From Tritrichomonas musculus (taxonomy: Eukaryota > Parabasalia > Tritrichomonadida > Tritrichomonadidae), in assembly GCA_039105265.1 (NCBI GenBank), contig JAPFFF010000039.1:434001-498000 (forward strand): DNA of 64,000 nucleotides, read 5' to 3'. Position 1 is the first letter of the stretch, and every line of letters begins with the position of its first letter. Below, piece by piece: positions 48,480-58,899 of the stretch. A model generated the notes under the pieces. The model searched no databases, had not been told where the DNA came from, and was given only the letters and a program-made list of their open reading frames with translations. The position numbers and the translations under genes were made by a program.

Positions 48480-49271
48480 TTAAATGTCTAGTTCATCTGG
48501 AGACACAAATCCATGTTCTTCATCAGTTTGGTACAAGACATCAAGTATTTGCTTAGCAAAGTCATCATTTTCTAATTTTAAGCACAATTGTTCAACAGCC
48601 TGCAATTTGTCATAATAAAAGTTTCTTTCGTCAAGAAGAGTTTGATTATCACTTTTCAATTGTTCAACTTTTTCTTTGAGAATAATCAAATTTTGTTGTT
48701 GCTGATGTTGAAGAGTTGTACTTTTAGATGTTGTTGCTGGTGTTTGAATAGGCTTTTTGGCAGAATTCAAATTTTTTGCTGTTCGTGCTTGTCTTACAGC
48801 AGGTGTCTGGCGAACTGCATTAAATTGCGTAAAATTGGCATGCGGTTTTGATTTTGCTTGAGATTTTTCACTTGGACCATTACATCCAACTTCTTCGCGT
48901 CGACGTGCTCCATCATATTCTTCACCATTGCATTTTTCATCATAAAAAGCTTTGAACCACTGAAGAGTTTCAAGTGTTGCCATGAGTGTTCCTTTAATTA
49001 ACTGTGGAACAGGGATGTATCGTTCAATTCCATGTTTATCAAATGATGATTGAAGAATTTTATAATTGGAAAGAATTTGATTTTCATTTGTAGGATTAAA
49101 ATTAACCTTGTTAAGTTTGATATCATTTGGATAGATGGCATCAAGAATTTGACAAAAAGGTGCTCCATTGCTTGTTTCTTCAACTTTCATATAGTGCGTC
49201 CCTAGTAGCGAATTCAGCCAATCAAGAAGTTCTCCTTTACTAATTGAATAAATTGCATTTCCTGCTCTCAT
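48480..49271 (-). CDS. EB1-family microtubule plus-end-binding protein
   Basis: 263 residues. Residues about 1-120 are a calponin-homology domain of EB1 type (S-K-G-E-L-L-D-W-L-N-S-L-L, later N-Y-K-I-L-Q-S-S-F and the I-P-V-P-Q-L-I-K-G text). A basic serine/threonine-rich linker follows, then a coiled coil and EBH domain at about 190-255 (F-Y-Y-D-K-L-Q-A-V-E, typical of EB1). EB1 tracks growing microtubule ends and recruits partners. The usual C-terminal E-E-Y/F tail, bound by CAP-Gly proteins, is absent; this one ends D-E-L-D-I, so that interaction is probably missing. An ACGT and an Inr-like TCATTAT lie 31-43 bases upstream of the start. Confidence 0.93.
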   Translation of the reverse strand: MRAGNAIYSISKGELLDWLNSLLGTHYMKVEETSNGAPFCQILDAIYPNDIKLNKVNFNPTNENQILSNYKILQSSFDKHGIERYIPVPQLIKGTLMATLETLQWFKAFYDEKCNGEEYDGARRREEVGCNGPSEKSQAKSKPHANFTQFNAVRQTPAVRQARTAKNLNSAKKPIQTPATTSKSTTLQHQQQQNLIILKEKVEQLKSDNQTLLDERNFYYDKLQAVEQLCLKLENDDFAKQILDVLYQTDEEHGFVSPDELDI

Positions 49272-49301
49272 CTTATAATAAAATGTAAAATTTTCACTCA
49301 G

Positions 49302-49308
49302 ATAATGA
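49302..49308 (-). promoter_or_regulatory. Inr-like element of the EB1 gene
   Basis: Minus strand TCATTAT, fitting TCAYTWY, about 31 bases upstream of the ATG and just downstream of an ACGT (49,311-49,314). Confidence 0.4.
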
Positions 49309-49967
49309 ATACGTTTAGAATATCAAAATTCCTACCTCTGTCGGTTACAGTAGGCAATTATCATTTAATTCTAAAATAATAATAATAAAGATTAATTTTT
49401 CCAAGAGATATTGAATACTTTGATCATTTTTAGATTTGAAAAATATTTTTTTTGAAAAAATGATGTTTTAGATTTAATATTCAAAAATTTTTATTTAATT
49501 AATTTTATATAATTATATTAATCATAATTTCATGAAAATTTATGCTATTTATTAAAATATATTTATTTTTGCTTCTTTTTAATTTCTCTTAAAAAGTGAA
49601 TTATGATAAATAGGACAATAAAAATAATTTTTACAATACTTGAAATTAAATTTTACAATAATAATATAAAATATAAATAGTATTAATAATAATTATTCTT
49701 AAAATAATGATTATATTGAATTAAATTAAAAAAAATTGAGTGTAAAACAATTGTTTTGTGTTTTTTTTGACCGACAATTAACACGTTAAATAAGAAAATT
49801 GTGAAGAAATTTTAATACCGAAATCATAAGGTCAAAATATATCCTTAACGATTATAATTTCAAAAGTTATTTGCTCGTTTAAATTTCTTTATTGAAACGT
49901 TTATTTTTTGAAGGAATTAAAAAATAAATTCTGAGATTACTTTCAATGTAAAATTGGTTGGTTGCCA

Positions 49968-49984
49968 AACGTACATTGTACGTT
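49968..49984. promoter_or_regulatory. Perfect 17-base palindrome AACGTACA-T-TGTACGTT
   Basis: Two 8-base half sites around one central base, ending 23 bases before the ATG of the C2-domain gene. Both half sites contain ACGT. It has the look of a binding site for a dimeric factor. Confidence 0.5.
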
Positions 49985-50007
49985 ATCTATCTCATTTATA
50001 AATTACG

Positions 50008-51408
50008 ATGATTACAGCAGTTCGTCTTCACCTTAAAGTTGTAGAAGCATATCAACTAGCAGAGCTTAGTAGTGAGAATCATATATATCCTTATTGCTTG
50101 ATTCAAGTTTCCAATTCTTCGGATATCAAACGAACTAAAGTTGCTGAAAGAACAACAGCTCCAACATGGAATCAGGAATTTTACTTTACAGTTAGAAATC
50201 CAAATACAGATTCTCTGAAAGTTTTCATTAAAGATTTTACTCGCCTACGATCTCATTCCGTTATGTCGACTTTAGCATTAAGATTGAATAAATTCCCACT
50301 TGGAGAGCTATATGATCAATGGTTCAAGTTAACACCAGTTAAAGGAGTTTTAAGAGGAGGAATGATCCACTTGATGATAACTATTGATCCTTTATATGCT
50401 CCAAAAAGGCAATTTGCTCTGAAAAAGCTCGATGAAAATGTCGGTGAAAACAAAGAAGAGGAAGAAGATGTTAAAGAAGCAACCATTAAGGTACACGAAC
50501 CGTTATCACCGCCCAAAACGATTGTTCCAGTTATCAAGTCGCCATCATCAGGTCGCTCATCATCAATATTAAAGGTTTCAACAGATTTTGGAACAATGGT
50601 TGATACAGAAGATCCAAACAAAGTCAAGATATCTAAAAATGAATTTGATTCAATTAATGAATCGCCAGCGAAGATGTTCACGATCGAAATACTTGATGAC
50701 ATTATTCTAGATAGAGATGGTTTTGGACCGCACTGGGCACTTGCAAGAATTGCACGTACAGTTGCAATTAAAGCTTGCGACTTCTTTACTGACTTTGCGG
50801 GAATTGGCTTTGAAGAAGCCATTAACAAATTTACTTTGTCAATGAGAGACTTTTTATTGCCATCCAATCATGATATTAGCCGAAACAGAATTAATGCAGA
50901 AAAAGATGATGAACTAGGACCATTATACAAAGTGTTTTTTGAAGCTTTTGATAAATCTATTGCTGCTTTGAGGAGAAAGTTGACTTTAACAGAAGCTAGA
51001 AAAGCAATTAATGAAGTTCTTGTTCAAATTGATTTAATTCGTCAAGATCAGAAAGCCGATCAAGACTTCATGATGATTAAAAATGCAATGGAAGGTGCAA
51101 CACAATCATGCGAAAATAGAAATCAAAATTACATTTATTCAATGACAAAAGGAATTGATTGGAAATCTCTTGGTGTTTCAGCTGCATTGGCTTCTTTGGC
51201 TATTAGCTCAATGGAGCATGCAATGAATTGTTACATTTGTAATTCTTTCGGAAGCAGAATTAGACTTTCAAAAAGGCCTTTGAATTTAAATGTTAACCTT
51301 ACTGTTTTGAAGACTGATCAACAACCAGAGCCACCAAACAAGAGATCTAATCTTCCTCCTATCGCTCCTCTCAACAAACTTAGTGCTCCTAGGCTTATCC
51401 CTGTATAA
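50008..51408 (+). CDS. C2-domain protein with helical C-terminal region
   Basis: 466 residues. The first ~130 residues are a C2 domain: L-H-L-K-V-V-E-A at the first strand, P-Y-C-L-I-Q-V, then T-A-P-T-W-N-Q-E-F-Y-F, the classic C2 text. The aspartates of the calcium-binding loops are mostly missing, so binding may be calcium-independent and to lipid or protein. Residues 130-230 are charged and serine-rich; 230-420 are alpha-helical with no recognised family. The C-terminus is proline-rich. The stop is followed closely by TAA-rich AT sequence. A cortical or vesicle adaptor role is likely but unproven. Confidence 0.85.
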   Translation: MITAVRLHLKVVEAYQLAELSSENHIYPYCLIQVSNSSDIKRTKVAERTTAPTWNQEFYFTVRNPNTDSLKVFIKDFTRLRSHSVMSTLALRLNKFPLGELYDQWFKLTPVKGVLRGGMIHLMITIDPLYAPKRQFALKKLDENVGENKEEEEDVKEATIKVHEPLSPPKTIVPVIKSPSSGRSSSILKVSTDFGTMVDTEDPNKVKISKNEFDSINESPAKMFTIEILDDIILDRDGFGPHWALARIARTVAIKACDFFTDFAGIGFEEAINKFTLSMRDFLLPSNHDISRNRINAEKDDELGPLYKVFFEAFDKSIAALRRKLTLTEARKAINEVLVQIDLIRQDQKADQDFMMIKNAMEGATQSCENRNQNYIYSMTKGIDWKSLGVSAALASLAISSMEHAMNCYICNSFGSRIRLSKRPLNLNVNLTVLKTDQQPEPPNKRSNLPPIAPLNKLSAPRLIPV

Positions 51409-52997
51409 GCACTAATACAGATCATTTTTATTTTTATAGATTTTATATATTTATTAAATATTCTCATGGTGTTGTAATTTTTTTTCTATTCTTTCTTTTT
51501 TTTATGTGAAGTTTTATTATTTATAATTAAATAATTATTTAATCAAATTTGTTGATTAACTTTTTTTTTTTTTTTTTTTTGATGATGATAATCATCTTCA
51601 GGATATATATATATTATTTATTTTTCTCTATGCATTATAGCAAATATTAAAATATTAAATATAAAAAAATAGAAATATGTTTTAATGATTATAATTTGGT
51701 TTTGTTAAAGATTTTCTTTGATGTTTGAATTGTTTTTAATGAAGTGTCATAGAATTTCATCCTTTAAGTAAAGTTAGATTATTTATTTTCAAGTATTTGG
51801 TTTGTTTGTTTGTTTGTTTGTTTTTGATTAAATTTAGGAGTTTTAAAACTTAAATGGATTTTTACATCATATGGAAATTTTAAAATAATAATTCTTTTGA
51901 TAGTTCTTCAAATTTTATCATCCGATAGAAATATTTAAGAGATGAATTCAAATATTTGATTATAACCAAATCTATAGTTTTTTTTCAAATGTGTTGATTT
52001 TTTCAAATTTATGATGATATTTTCTAGCTTATACTGTATAAATTTTTTAAATTATTAATAAATAAAAATATTTTAATAAATATAAACCATTTTTCAATTA
52101 ATTTACTTGTAAATATACATAAATTTTTCCTTAACAAATTAAAATATTCAAAATTTGAATCATTAGACCATTGATAAGTTAACCTATTTTTGCACAAAAA
52201 GTTAAACTTTTTATGTAATACTTTGAATTTTAAATATCATGTTTTTTATCTTTGCATAAAATCTGTATCATTTTTCTTACTTATGAATATAAATTGTATA
52301 ATATATATTCACCTGTTTTTATTTTTCAATAAAAAGAAAAAAAATAAAATAACGATTTGATTTTTGGTAATACCATTTTGTGTTTTGAAAAATAAAATAT
52401 GTTGTTCATATATGAAATTAATTTACTATCGTTAATACCTTCCATATAAATATGATCCTATGAAATTGATATATTCATTATTAGGGAAGATTAGTAAGAT
52501 ATATTAAAATAAGCAAATCCTTCTTTGATTTAATGATGTGGGTTAAATAATTTATTTTATCAGGATTGGAAATTTTTGAAAATGTTTTTTCGTTCTTTTT
52601 TTTATCAACATTTTATTTATGATAATTTTATAGAGATATGTTTGTATTTATATATATAGCAAAATTGGGTATCTTGTAATAGTCATCAAAATTAAAAAAA
52701 AACTGTTTTGAGAGATAAGTTAACCTATTGAATTTGAATATAAGTTAACTCATCACCAGAAAAATTCAATTAATGTATTCTTAAACGATAAAATTTCATC
52801 GAAAAATCAATAATATTTTATCTATTATTTTTTATTAACAATAATAACAATGGTAATAAAAAAAGTATAATGTTGAATAACAATAAAAATTGAGAATGAA
52901 TAAAATTTTGAATTTTTTCTTCTTCTCAATTTTTAATTGAATACTGAATAATTGAATAAAAGATCGATGGACATTTATTTATTAGCCAATTGATTTC
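51409..52997. other. AT-rich intergenic region
   Basis: 1.6 kb, no gene. It contains a T-tract near 51,560-51,580, a TTTG microsatellite of about five units near 51,799-51,822, and two copies of GATAAGTTAACCTATT (52,173-52,188 and 52,714-52,729). A third partial copy (ATAAGTTAACTCAT) lies shortly after. Confidence 0.5.
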
Positions 52998-54059
52998 ATG
53001 AATTTAGTCTACCCATCTCCCCAATTCAAACCATTTTTCAACAATCAAATAATTATTTGTAACCGTCCATCCCAACACAGGTTTCTTCAAAATGAACTGA
53101 TACAATTCTTTAATCCAAACCAAATTTCAATGAATAATAATGTAGATTATTCAAGTGATGATAATATCGCAAATGTAGGTGATAACCTCTCAAACAATGA
53201 CCAACAAAAAAAAGTATGCGTACATTATTATATTATTAATAATAATTACTACTTGAAAAATCCTAATTACTTGGCAATAAAAAATAGGATGAGTGACAAA
53301 AATAAGATTTTTGAGCAGAAAAATATGTCTGATAAAGATCAACGTGACGAATTTATTAATTTAAATAATAACAATTATGAAATTAATGGAAATAATACAA
53401 ATAATGATGAATTTCTAAACTCAATTAGGTTTTTTATAAGAAATCTAGAGATGGGTGAAGGACAACAATCTATTTCTTCAAATAGCTATGGAATAAGTAG
53501 AAGAAGACTTTATGATATTGTAAATATTTTTGAATCAATTGGATGCTGTAAAAAAAGCCAACATGAATCTGTTATATGGATAGGCAAAAGTAACATTAAA
53601 AATAAATTTGAAAGCATAATTCAAAGCAAAAACTTATACAATTATGAAACCTCATTGGTTGATCTTTTCCCAGAAGATGAATGTGTAGGAATTGCCAATC
53701 TTACTACATCTTTAGTTCTTTTATTCTATGCATTAAAAACAGATAAGCTTGATTTACGTTATGCATCTCATTTCTTGGCAAGAAAACCAACCCGTTTAAA
53801 GACAACGTTAAATAAAGTTTATCAAATAGCGCATATTATGAGCGCTGTTGATTTAATGAAAAAAACATCTGAAATTGGAATAGTTTATATATCAAATGAA
53901 TTTTTTAACATTGATATAATTAGTAGCAAAATTGAAAAGGCTAGCAAGTTTGGGACAATACAGTCTTTTCTTAATAACGATGCAAATTATGAACTCGAAT
54001 CAATTAGGAAAAGGAGAAGCGATTTTAACAAGTTCTTTGATGAATATAAAAACAAATGA
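52998..54059 (+). CDS. E2F/DP-like winged-helix transcription factor
   Basis: 353 residues. An asparagine-rich N-terminus precedes a winged-helix domain at about 140-200 with S-R-R-R-L-Y-D-I-V-N-I-F-E-S-I-G, the DNA-recognition signature R-R-x-Y-D-I-x-N of E2F/DP proteins. Residues 215-350 are helical and may correspond to a second, degenerate winged helix, as in atypical E2F7/8, or a dimerisation part. No obvious marked box is seen. In other eukaryotes E2F proteins control S-phase genes. The ATG at 52,998 is the first in the frame; ATG codons also occur inside the N-rich leader, so the start is not certain. Confidence 0.8.
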   Translation: MNLVYPSPQFKPFFNNQIIICNRPSQHRFLQNELIQFFNPNQISMNNNVDYSSDDNIANVGDNLSNNDQQKKVCVHYYIINNNYYLKNPNYLAIKNRMSDKNKIFEQKNMSDKDQRDEFINLNNNNYEINGNNTNNDEFLNSIRFFIRNLEMGEGQQSISSNSYGISRRRLYDIVNIFESIGCCKKSQHESVIWIGKSNIKNKFESIIQSKNLYNYETSLVDLFPEDECVGIANLTTSLVLLFYALKTDKLDLRYASHFLARKPTRLKTTLNKVYQIAHIMSAVDLMKKTSEIGIVYISNEFFNIDIISSKIEKASKFGTIQSFLNNDANYELESIRKRRSDFNKFFDEYKNK

Positions 54060-55418
54060 TTTTTATCTTTTGTTGCTATTTTTATAAGAAATAATAAAAA
54101 AATATTTATTTTTTTTTGATTTTATTCAAATATTTGAATATATTGAAATATCGTAATGGTTTGTGAAATAACGTTTTTTCATATATCGATTAAAAGTCTT
54201 GTTGATTTATATAACTGCTATATATATAATGATAGTTTTTGTGTACTCAAAATATAATGCAAAAACTATTCAATATATAAATGTAATTAACTTTTTCTAT
54301 AAATATCGGTGAAAGTAAAATGATCGTAAATCAATTCTATTGAAAAAATAAATGCGGTTAGTTAAATTAACTGATACAGCTCTCAATAACCTGAAACCAG
54401 TTTTGAGAACACCATTCAATATTTCTGAATTTTATATTTTTTTTATTTTTTTGCCATTGAAATCTAATTTTAATTCTGAGGAAGAAAAAAAAAAAAAAAA
54501 AAAAAGAAAAAAAAGAAATTCAGAGAACAAAGTTTTGGGAAAACATAGATTTTTTAGGCGGTATTCATAAATAAATATGAAAGAAAAAGAAAAAAAAAAA
54601 AAAAATTAGCCCAAATTTATAAGTGGGAAATGACCTTTCAAAAAGTTGATTACAAAACAAAAATATTGGAATCATTATTTAATAAATTTATGTTTTTTGC
54701 AGATATATATGAAATATAAAACTCTGTTTGTTTATTTATAAAACATAAAAAGGAAATACATAATTTTTTTTGTTTTTTAGCGGTCATGAAAAAAGCATTT
54801 ATTCCTTTCCAATTCAATGTTTTTAAAAAAACAGTATATTATACCTTAAATAATTCATGACAATAAATTAAATTCCCATATATTTTAGATGTATTCCTTT
54901 CCAATTCTGAATAAACGATAAAATTAGTTACTATACTTTTTTAATGAATATTCTTCAGAAAAAATTGAACTTTTTCTGAAAAAAATTTTCCTTATTATAT
55001 AATATGAAAGAATAGAGTCCCACAAAGAAGTCTCAGATTGCCTGGAAAGCATAGGTTATTCATGGATATTTATACATTTACAATAAACCTAACTTTCTCA
55101 ATAAACCTCTTTTTTTTGTGGATAATACAAAGTTTACGTAGAAATAATTACATTTTCAAAATAACCTAAGGTATTTCATGAACATAAGGTTTACTGATTA
55201 CTTCAATTATATACGAATATATTAGATTTATATATAAAATTGTAGATTTCTATGATAAACCTTAGATTTCCAAATAAACCTGAGGTTTCCAAAATAAATT
55301 GAATGGTTTATTCATTATGAAAAAGTTCGATTAAAACGTACATTTTTTTTATAATAATCAACATTTTTGGTTCCAAAATCATTTTATCATTATTTATTTG
55401 CTTTAGCTGACATTATAA
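54060..55418. other. AT-rich intergenic region
   Basis: 1.36 kb without a supportable gene. A-tracts occur at about 54,486-54,504 and 54,588-54,605. The motif AATAAACCT and its relatives occur repeatedly between about 55,080 and 55,310 on both strands; meaning unknown. Confidence 0.45.
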
Positions 55419-55426
55419 ACTTTTAA

Positions 55427-55599
55427 GGTACTTTCCTAGAATAATGCTAGTAAATTCACAATTTTCTGAACTCTATCAAATTTGAAAAGAGAAAATTTTA
55501 TATAAATTATTTAGCTCTCAATTTTTTCAATATTATCAAATTTCAATACTAAAATAAAACTTTTTAGCACAAAGAAATAAAAATTCTCTACAAATGTAA
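55427..55599 (+). repeat. Left terminal inverted repeat of the Merlin-type element
   Basis: Exact reverse complement of 62,328-62,500 by eye. Confidence 0.9.
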
Positions 55600-55990
55600 T
55601 AACTCAATGAATCGAACGCATTATTAATAAAGCATCATTAAATCAATTCATATATTTTACATATGAAGCAAATCAGGTGAAATATCACGGCATCTTTCAA
55701 ACTCGCAGAATCTTATTTTGACATTTAATGTAACTCAATGAATCGAACGCATTATTAATAAAGCATCATTAAATCAATTCATATATTTTACATATGAAGC
55801 AAATCAGGTGAAATATCACGACATCTTTCAAACTCGCAGAATCTTATTTTGACATTTAATGTAACTCAATGAATCGAACGCATTATTAATAAAACATCAT
55901 TAAATCAATTCATATATTTTACATATGAAGCAAATCAGGTGAAATATCACGACATCTTTCAAACTCGCAGAATCTTATTTCAACATTTAT
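55600..55990 (+). repeat. Left arm: three copies of a 131-bp satellite
   Basis: Units start TAACTCAATGAATCGAACGC at 55,600, 55,731 and 55,862; the last fades out near 55,985. They differ at single positions only. The orientation is opposite to that of the right array. Confidence 0.92.
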
Positions 55991-56277
55991 CAAAATTGTA
56001 ATTATATCTTTTCATTCACGCTGAAATATAGTTTTTGTATACAAAACAAGTCAATATTTGCCAATTTAAGATTACATTTAGTTTAGTTACTTTTATAAAT
56101 ATTTATATTATTACATATATCAAATCCATTTCAATAATTTAATATTTAAAATATTTAAATTTTGATAAATAAGCTTTTAATCAATTTTTTTGATGAAATT
56201 TGAAAAAGATCAAAAAAGATATAATAATTTATAATCAAAAAAAAAAGTTAAAAAGTTAATTTTAAGATTGATTTTTA

Positions 56278-57213
56278 TTATTTATATGATGTGTTACCTA
56301 TTGTATGCAGTAAGCGTATGAGCTTTTGATTACGAGGCAAGTTTTTGATATTATTTCTACGCCAGATATACTCGAACACATATCCGCCTGCTTCGCTTGA
56401 TCTTATGCCGCATGATGTGGTTTTTTTGTATTTTAGATCTCTCCACATCCTTTCCACTGACTGTGTGTGGGAACCAGTCTCTGGATTCACGAAATTCTTT
56501 GAATGATTCACATTCAAATGAATGTAATCTCTATTTGGAATTTGCTCGATTGCCTGATAGGACTTCCATGTATCAGAATGAATAATTGATCCTGGCTCTA
56601 TATGGTTGGAAATTTCTTCTAAGAGCGTGGAGGAAGTCCTATCAGGCACAACAAGAGCAAATGCTTGTTTGGTCTCTCTGCAAATGCCACCGAATACCCA
56701 CACTGATGCAAGATAACGGCCTCGGTGGTATTTGCGATGAGAGATGAGAGTCTCATCAATCTCCACATTTAAATTTTTGCCTCCTATTGCTGGTTGGGGC
56801 CCTTCGGTTAGCTCTGATATAACTGAATCGCGGAATGCTGTAAAATAATTGGTTACCGTGTTTTTATTTACATGGCATTCCGCGCAAGTATTATCTAATG
56901 TGTAATTATGTATCCAGCAATAGGCAAGCGCTAGAAATACTGGAGGAGATATGTGAGCTCGTGTTAAGATTGTGTTTGCGTAAAGTGAAAAATGGGAATT
57001 ACAATATGCGCAAAAACGACACACATTAAAATAATTGTCACCGGTTTGATGAAATTTGACTGAAACTGTCTCGCATTTTGGACATTGGCATTGAGGTTCT
57101 ATAATTTTTGTGGCAAAGAGGAGAAGCCAAACATCTGATTTATTTGAACAAAATTGATTCAAACCAGTTAGGTTATCTGATTGTTTTGCGAATTTGTCCA
57201 GGATAAATTGCAT
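56278..57213 (-). CDS. Merlin/IS1595 (ISXO2-like) family transposase
   Basis: 311 residues, apparently full length. An N-terminal zinc ribbon (C42-x-C44-x2-C47 and C65-x2-C68-x2-C71) is followed by a helix-turn-helix-like part (about 85-130). The catalytic core has D153 (V-E-I-D-E-T), D214 (I-H-S-D-T-W-K-S-Y) and E254 (S-V-E-R-M-W). The second D and the E are separated by 39 residues, and R-G-R, V-N-H-S and H-T lie around them as in the ISXO2/IS1595 fold. This family is the bacterial counterpart of eukaryotic Merlin transposons. No defect is visible. AAAAAGTTGAA and ACGT boxes lie 25-45 bases upstream of the start, as in the host gene at 193-5,703. Confidence 0.92.
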   Translation of the reverse strand: MQFILDKFAKQSDNLTGLNQFCSNKSDVWLLLFATKIIEPQCQCPKCETVSVKFHQTGDNYFNVCRFCAYCNSHFSLYANTILTRAHISPPVFLALAYCWIHNYTLDNTCAECHVNKNTVTNYFTAFRDSVISELTEGPQPAIGGKNLNVEIDETLISHRKYHRGRYLASVWVFGGICRETKQAFALVVPDRTSSTLLEEISNHIEPGSIIHSDTWKSYQAIEQIPNRDYIHLNVNHSKNFVNPETGSHTQSVERMWRDLKYKKTTSCGIRSSEAGGYVFEYIWRRNNIKNLPRNQKLIRLLHTIGNTSYK

Positions 57214-57873
57214 TTTTAAAAATAATGCGGTATTTTAACGTACAATTCAACTTTTTCAGAAAATAAACTATTTAAAAAATTAATAATATTATTAAATTAA
57301 AATTATTCTTCATAATCACGGTTATTATTTAAAGATATTTTTTATTAATAGATTTTTTTAATTGAATTAAATGATAGTTAAAAATAATATTTGATAAAAA
57401 AAGTCAAAGACCCAAGATATTAAAAGATATAATTTAAATAATAAATAAATAAAATGTATTTAATTATAACATATTTAACTAGTGTGTCGGATTCTATGAG
57501 ATCATTCAAATATAATTCTGAATTTAATTGTTTTGTATAAAATTATCAAAAATAAATATATATTGATATATAACAAATATTTCTAAAATAAAAGTTATTA
57601 TTTTTATATATAATTAAATATTATTAATCAATAAATATCCATTTATTTATAAAATCTCAATATTTGAAAAGTATTAATCTGATATCTATGAATAAATAGA
57701 ATGTTTATAATATTATTGCTATAAATAAAATTTCACAAATCTAAAAACATTATATTCATTAACAAAGATTTGTGATATCGATTTTATCATGAGAAAATAA
57801 AAAAATAAAAAAAAAAAAAAAATGGAGGTGGCCGTATCGTACATCTCAATTTATTCAAAAAGTTCTTGAAAAT

Positions 57874-58182
57874 TTGAGAGCCATAAATTGCATTCATATT
57901 TGGTCATTTTTCAATACAAATGTTTTGTATTATTTGCACAATACTTTATTAGATACGTTTTACAAAAACAGTTTTGATCTTATGTTCTACAAATTTCAGA
58001 CTCTTATAAGTGATAGTAAACATAATGTCTTCATTTATCGTTGCAAGATGTGTGGAAATTTTTTATTAAGCAAGACAGGAGCAAATATGCATTGTTGTAT
58101 TCAATCAAAGATAGCTCAACAGCAAAACAGTATATTAGTGCGAATGAATTGTAGGGACAAAATTCAATTTAATGTCAACTAA
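57874..58182 (+). CDS. Possible small zinc-finger protein
   Basis: Open frame of 102 codons without an early ATG (it begins at TTG within a repeated TTGAGAGCCA motif). The C-terminal half has Y-R-C-K-M-C and, 12-14 residues later, M-H-C-C, which could make a C2HC-type zinc site. Not matched to any family. It could be the remnant of a longer protein, or chance. Confidence 0.3.
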   Translation: MRAINCIHIWSFFNTNVLYYLHNTLLDTFYKNSFDLMFYKFQTLISDSKHNVFIYRCKMCGNFLLSKTGANMHCCIQSKIAQQQNSILVRMNCRDKIQFNVN

Positions 58183-58440
58183 TATTTCGAAAATATTTTT
58201 TTATATGAAAGTGATATTTTGAATAATAATACACATATTAAGTTGATAATATTAATGTAAAACTCAAATTTTCCTTTTTTTTTATCGCAATATTATATAA
58301 TAATAATATTCACAGCTAATTATCAAAAATCTTCTAATTCCCATGTTTAATTAAATGAGAATTAAAAATACTTTTAAAATATTGGTAAAATTGCTCAATA
58401 TTTGTTATTGGTTCTTGATATAAAATAAAAAATTAAAAAT

Positions 58441-58489
58441 TTGAGAGCCATCTATTCAATTTTTATTGAAAATTGAGAGTGGCTCTCAA
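58441..58489. repeat. TTGAGAGCCA hairpin
   Basis: TTGAGAGCCA (58,441-58,450) and its reverse complement (58,480-58,489) surround 29 bases that contain a second, smaller inverted pair. The same 10-mer occurs in direct orientation at 57,874. It may mark the end of a nested non-autonomous element of about 0.6 kb (57,874-58,489). Confidence 0.45.
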
Positions 58490-58899
58490 GTTTTATAGAA
58501 AGGCTATATTTAACAATTTAAATATCTCTTTTCATTTTAAATTATATTCGATTTTAAAATATTATAATTTATATATTGAACTTACTTTTTATTTATACAA
58601 TTGCATCAGTGTCAACAAATTCATAGATGCCAATAGATTTAATTCTAGTATCATCTTAAACGATGAAATTAAACATTTATTTGTAAAATGCGTTTTTCCG
58701 TTAAAATAATAAGCAAGAATATATTAAAGAAATTCTTTCCTAGTGCATTTACAAAGACAAAATCACCTTTGTGGCTAATGGAATGTATTTATATTTAAAT
58801 AAGAAATAGTATATGTTAATTGGTGTTTCAGCATTTCAAGCTTCCGCACAGCCTTAAAAGCGTTTTGAAACCTCGGAAGTTGATCATTTTATTACGACA

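Larger units (their letters stand above)
49272..50007. other. Divergent spacer between EB1 and the C2-domain gene
   Basis: 736 AT-rich bases with both promoters. The only strong structure is the 17-base palindrome at 49,968-49,984. Confidence 0.5.

Noticed and set aside
54352-54570. 72-codon frame after the E2F-like gene
   Set aside because: Runs through an A-tract and gives a lysine run; no supporting feature.
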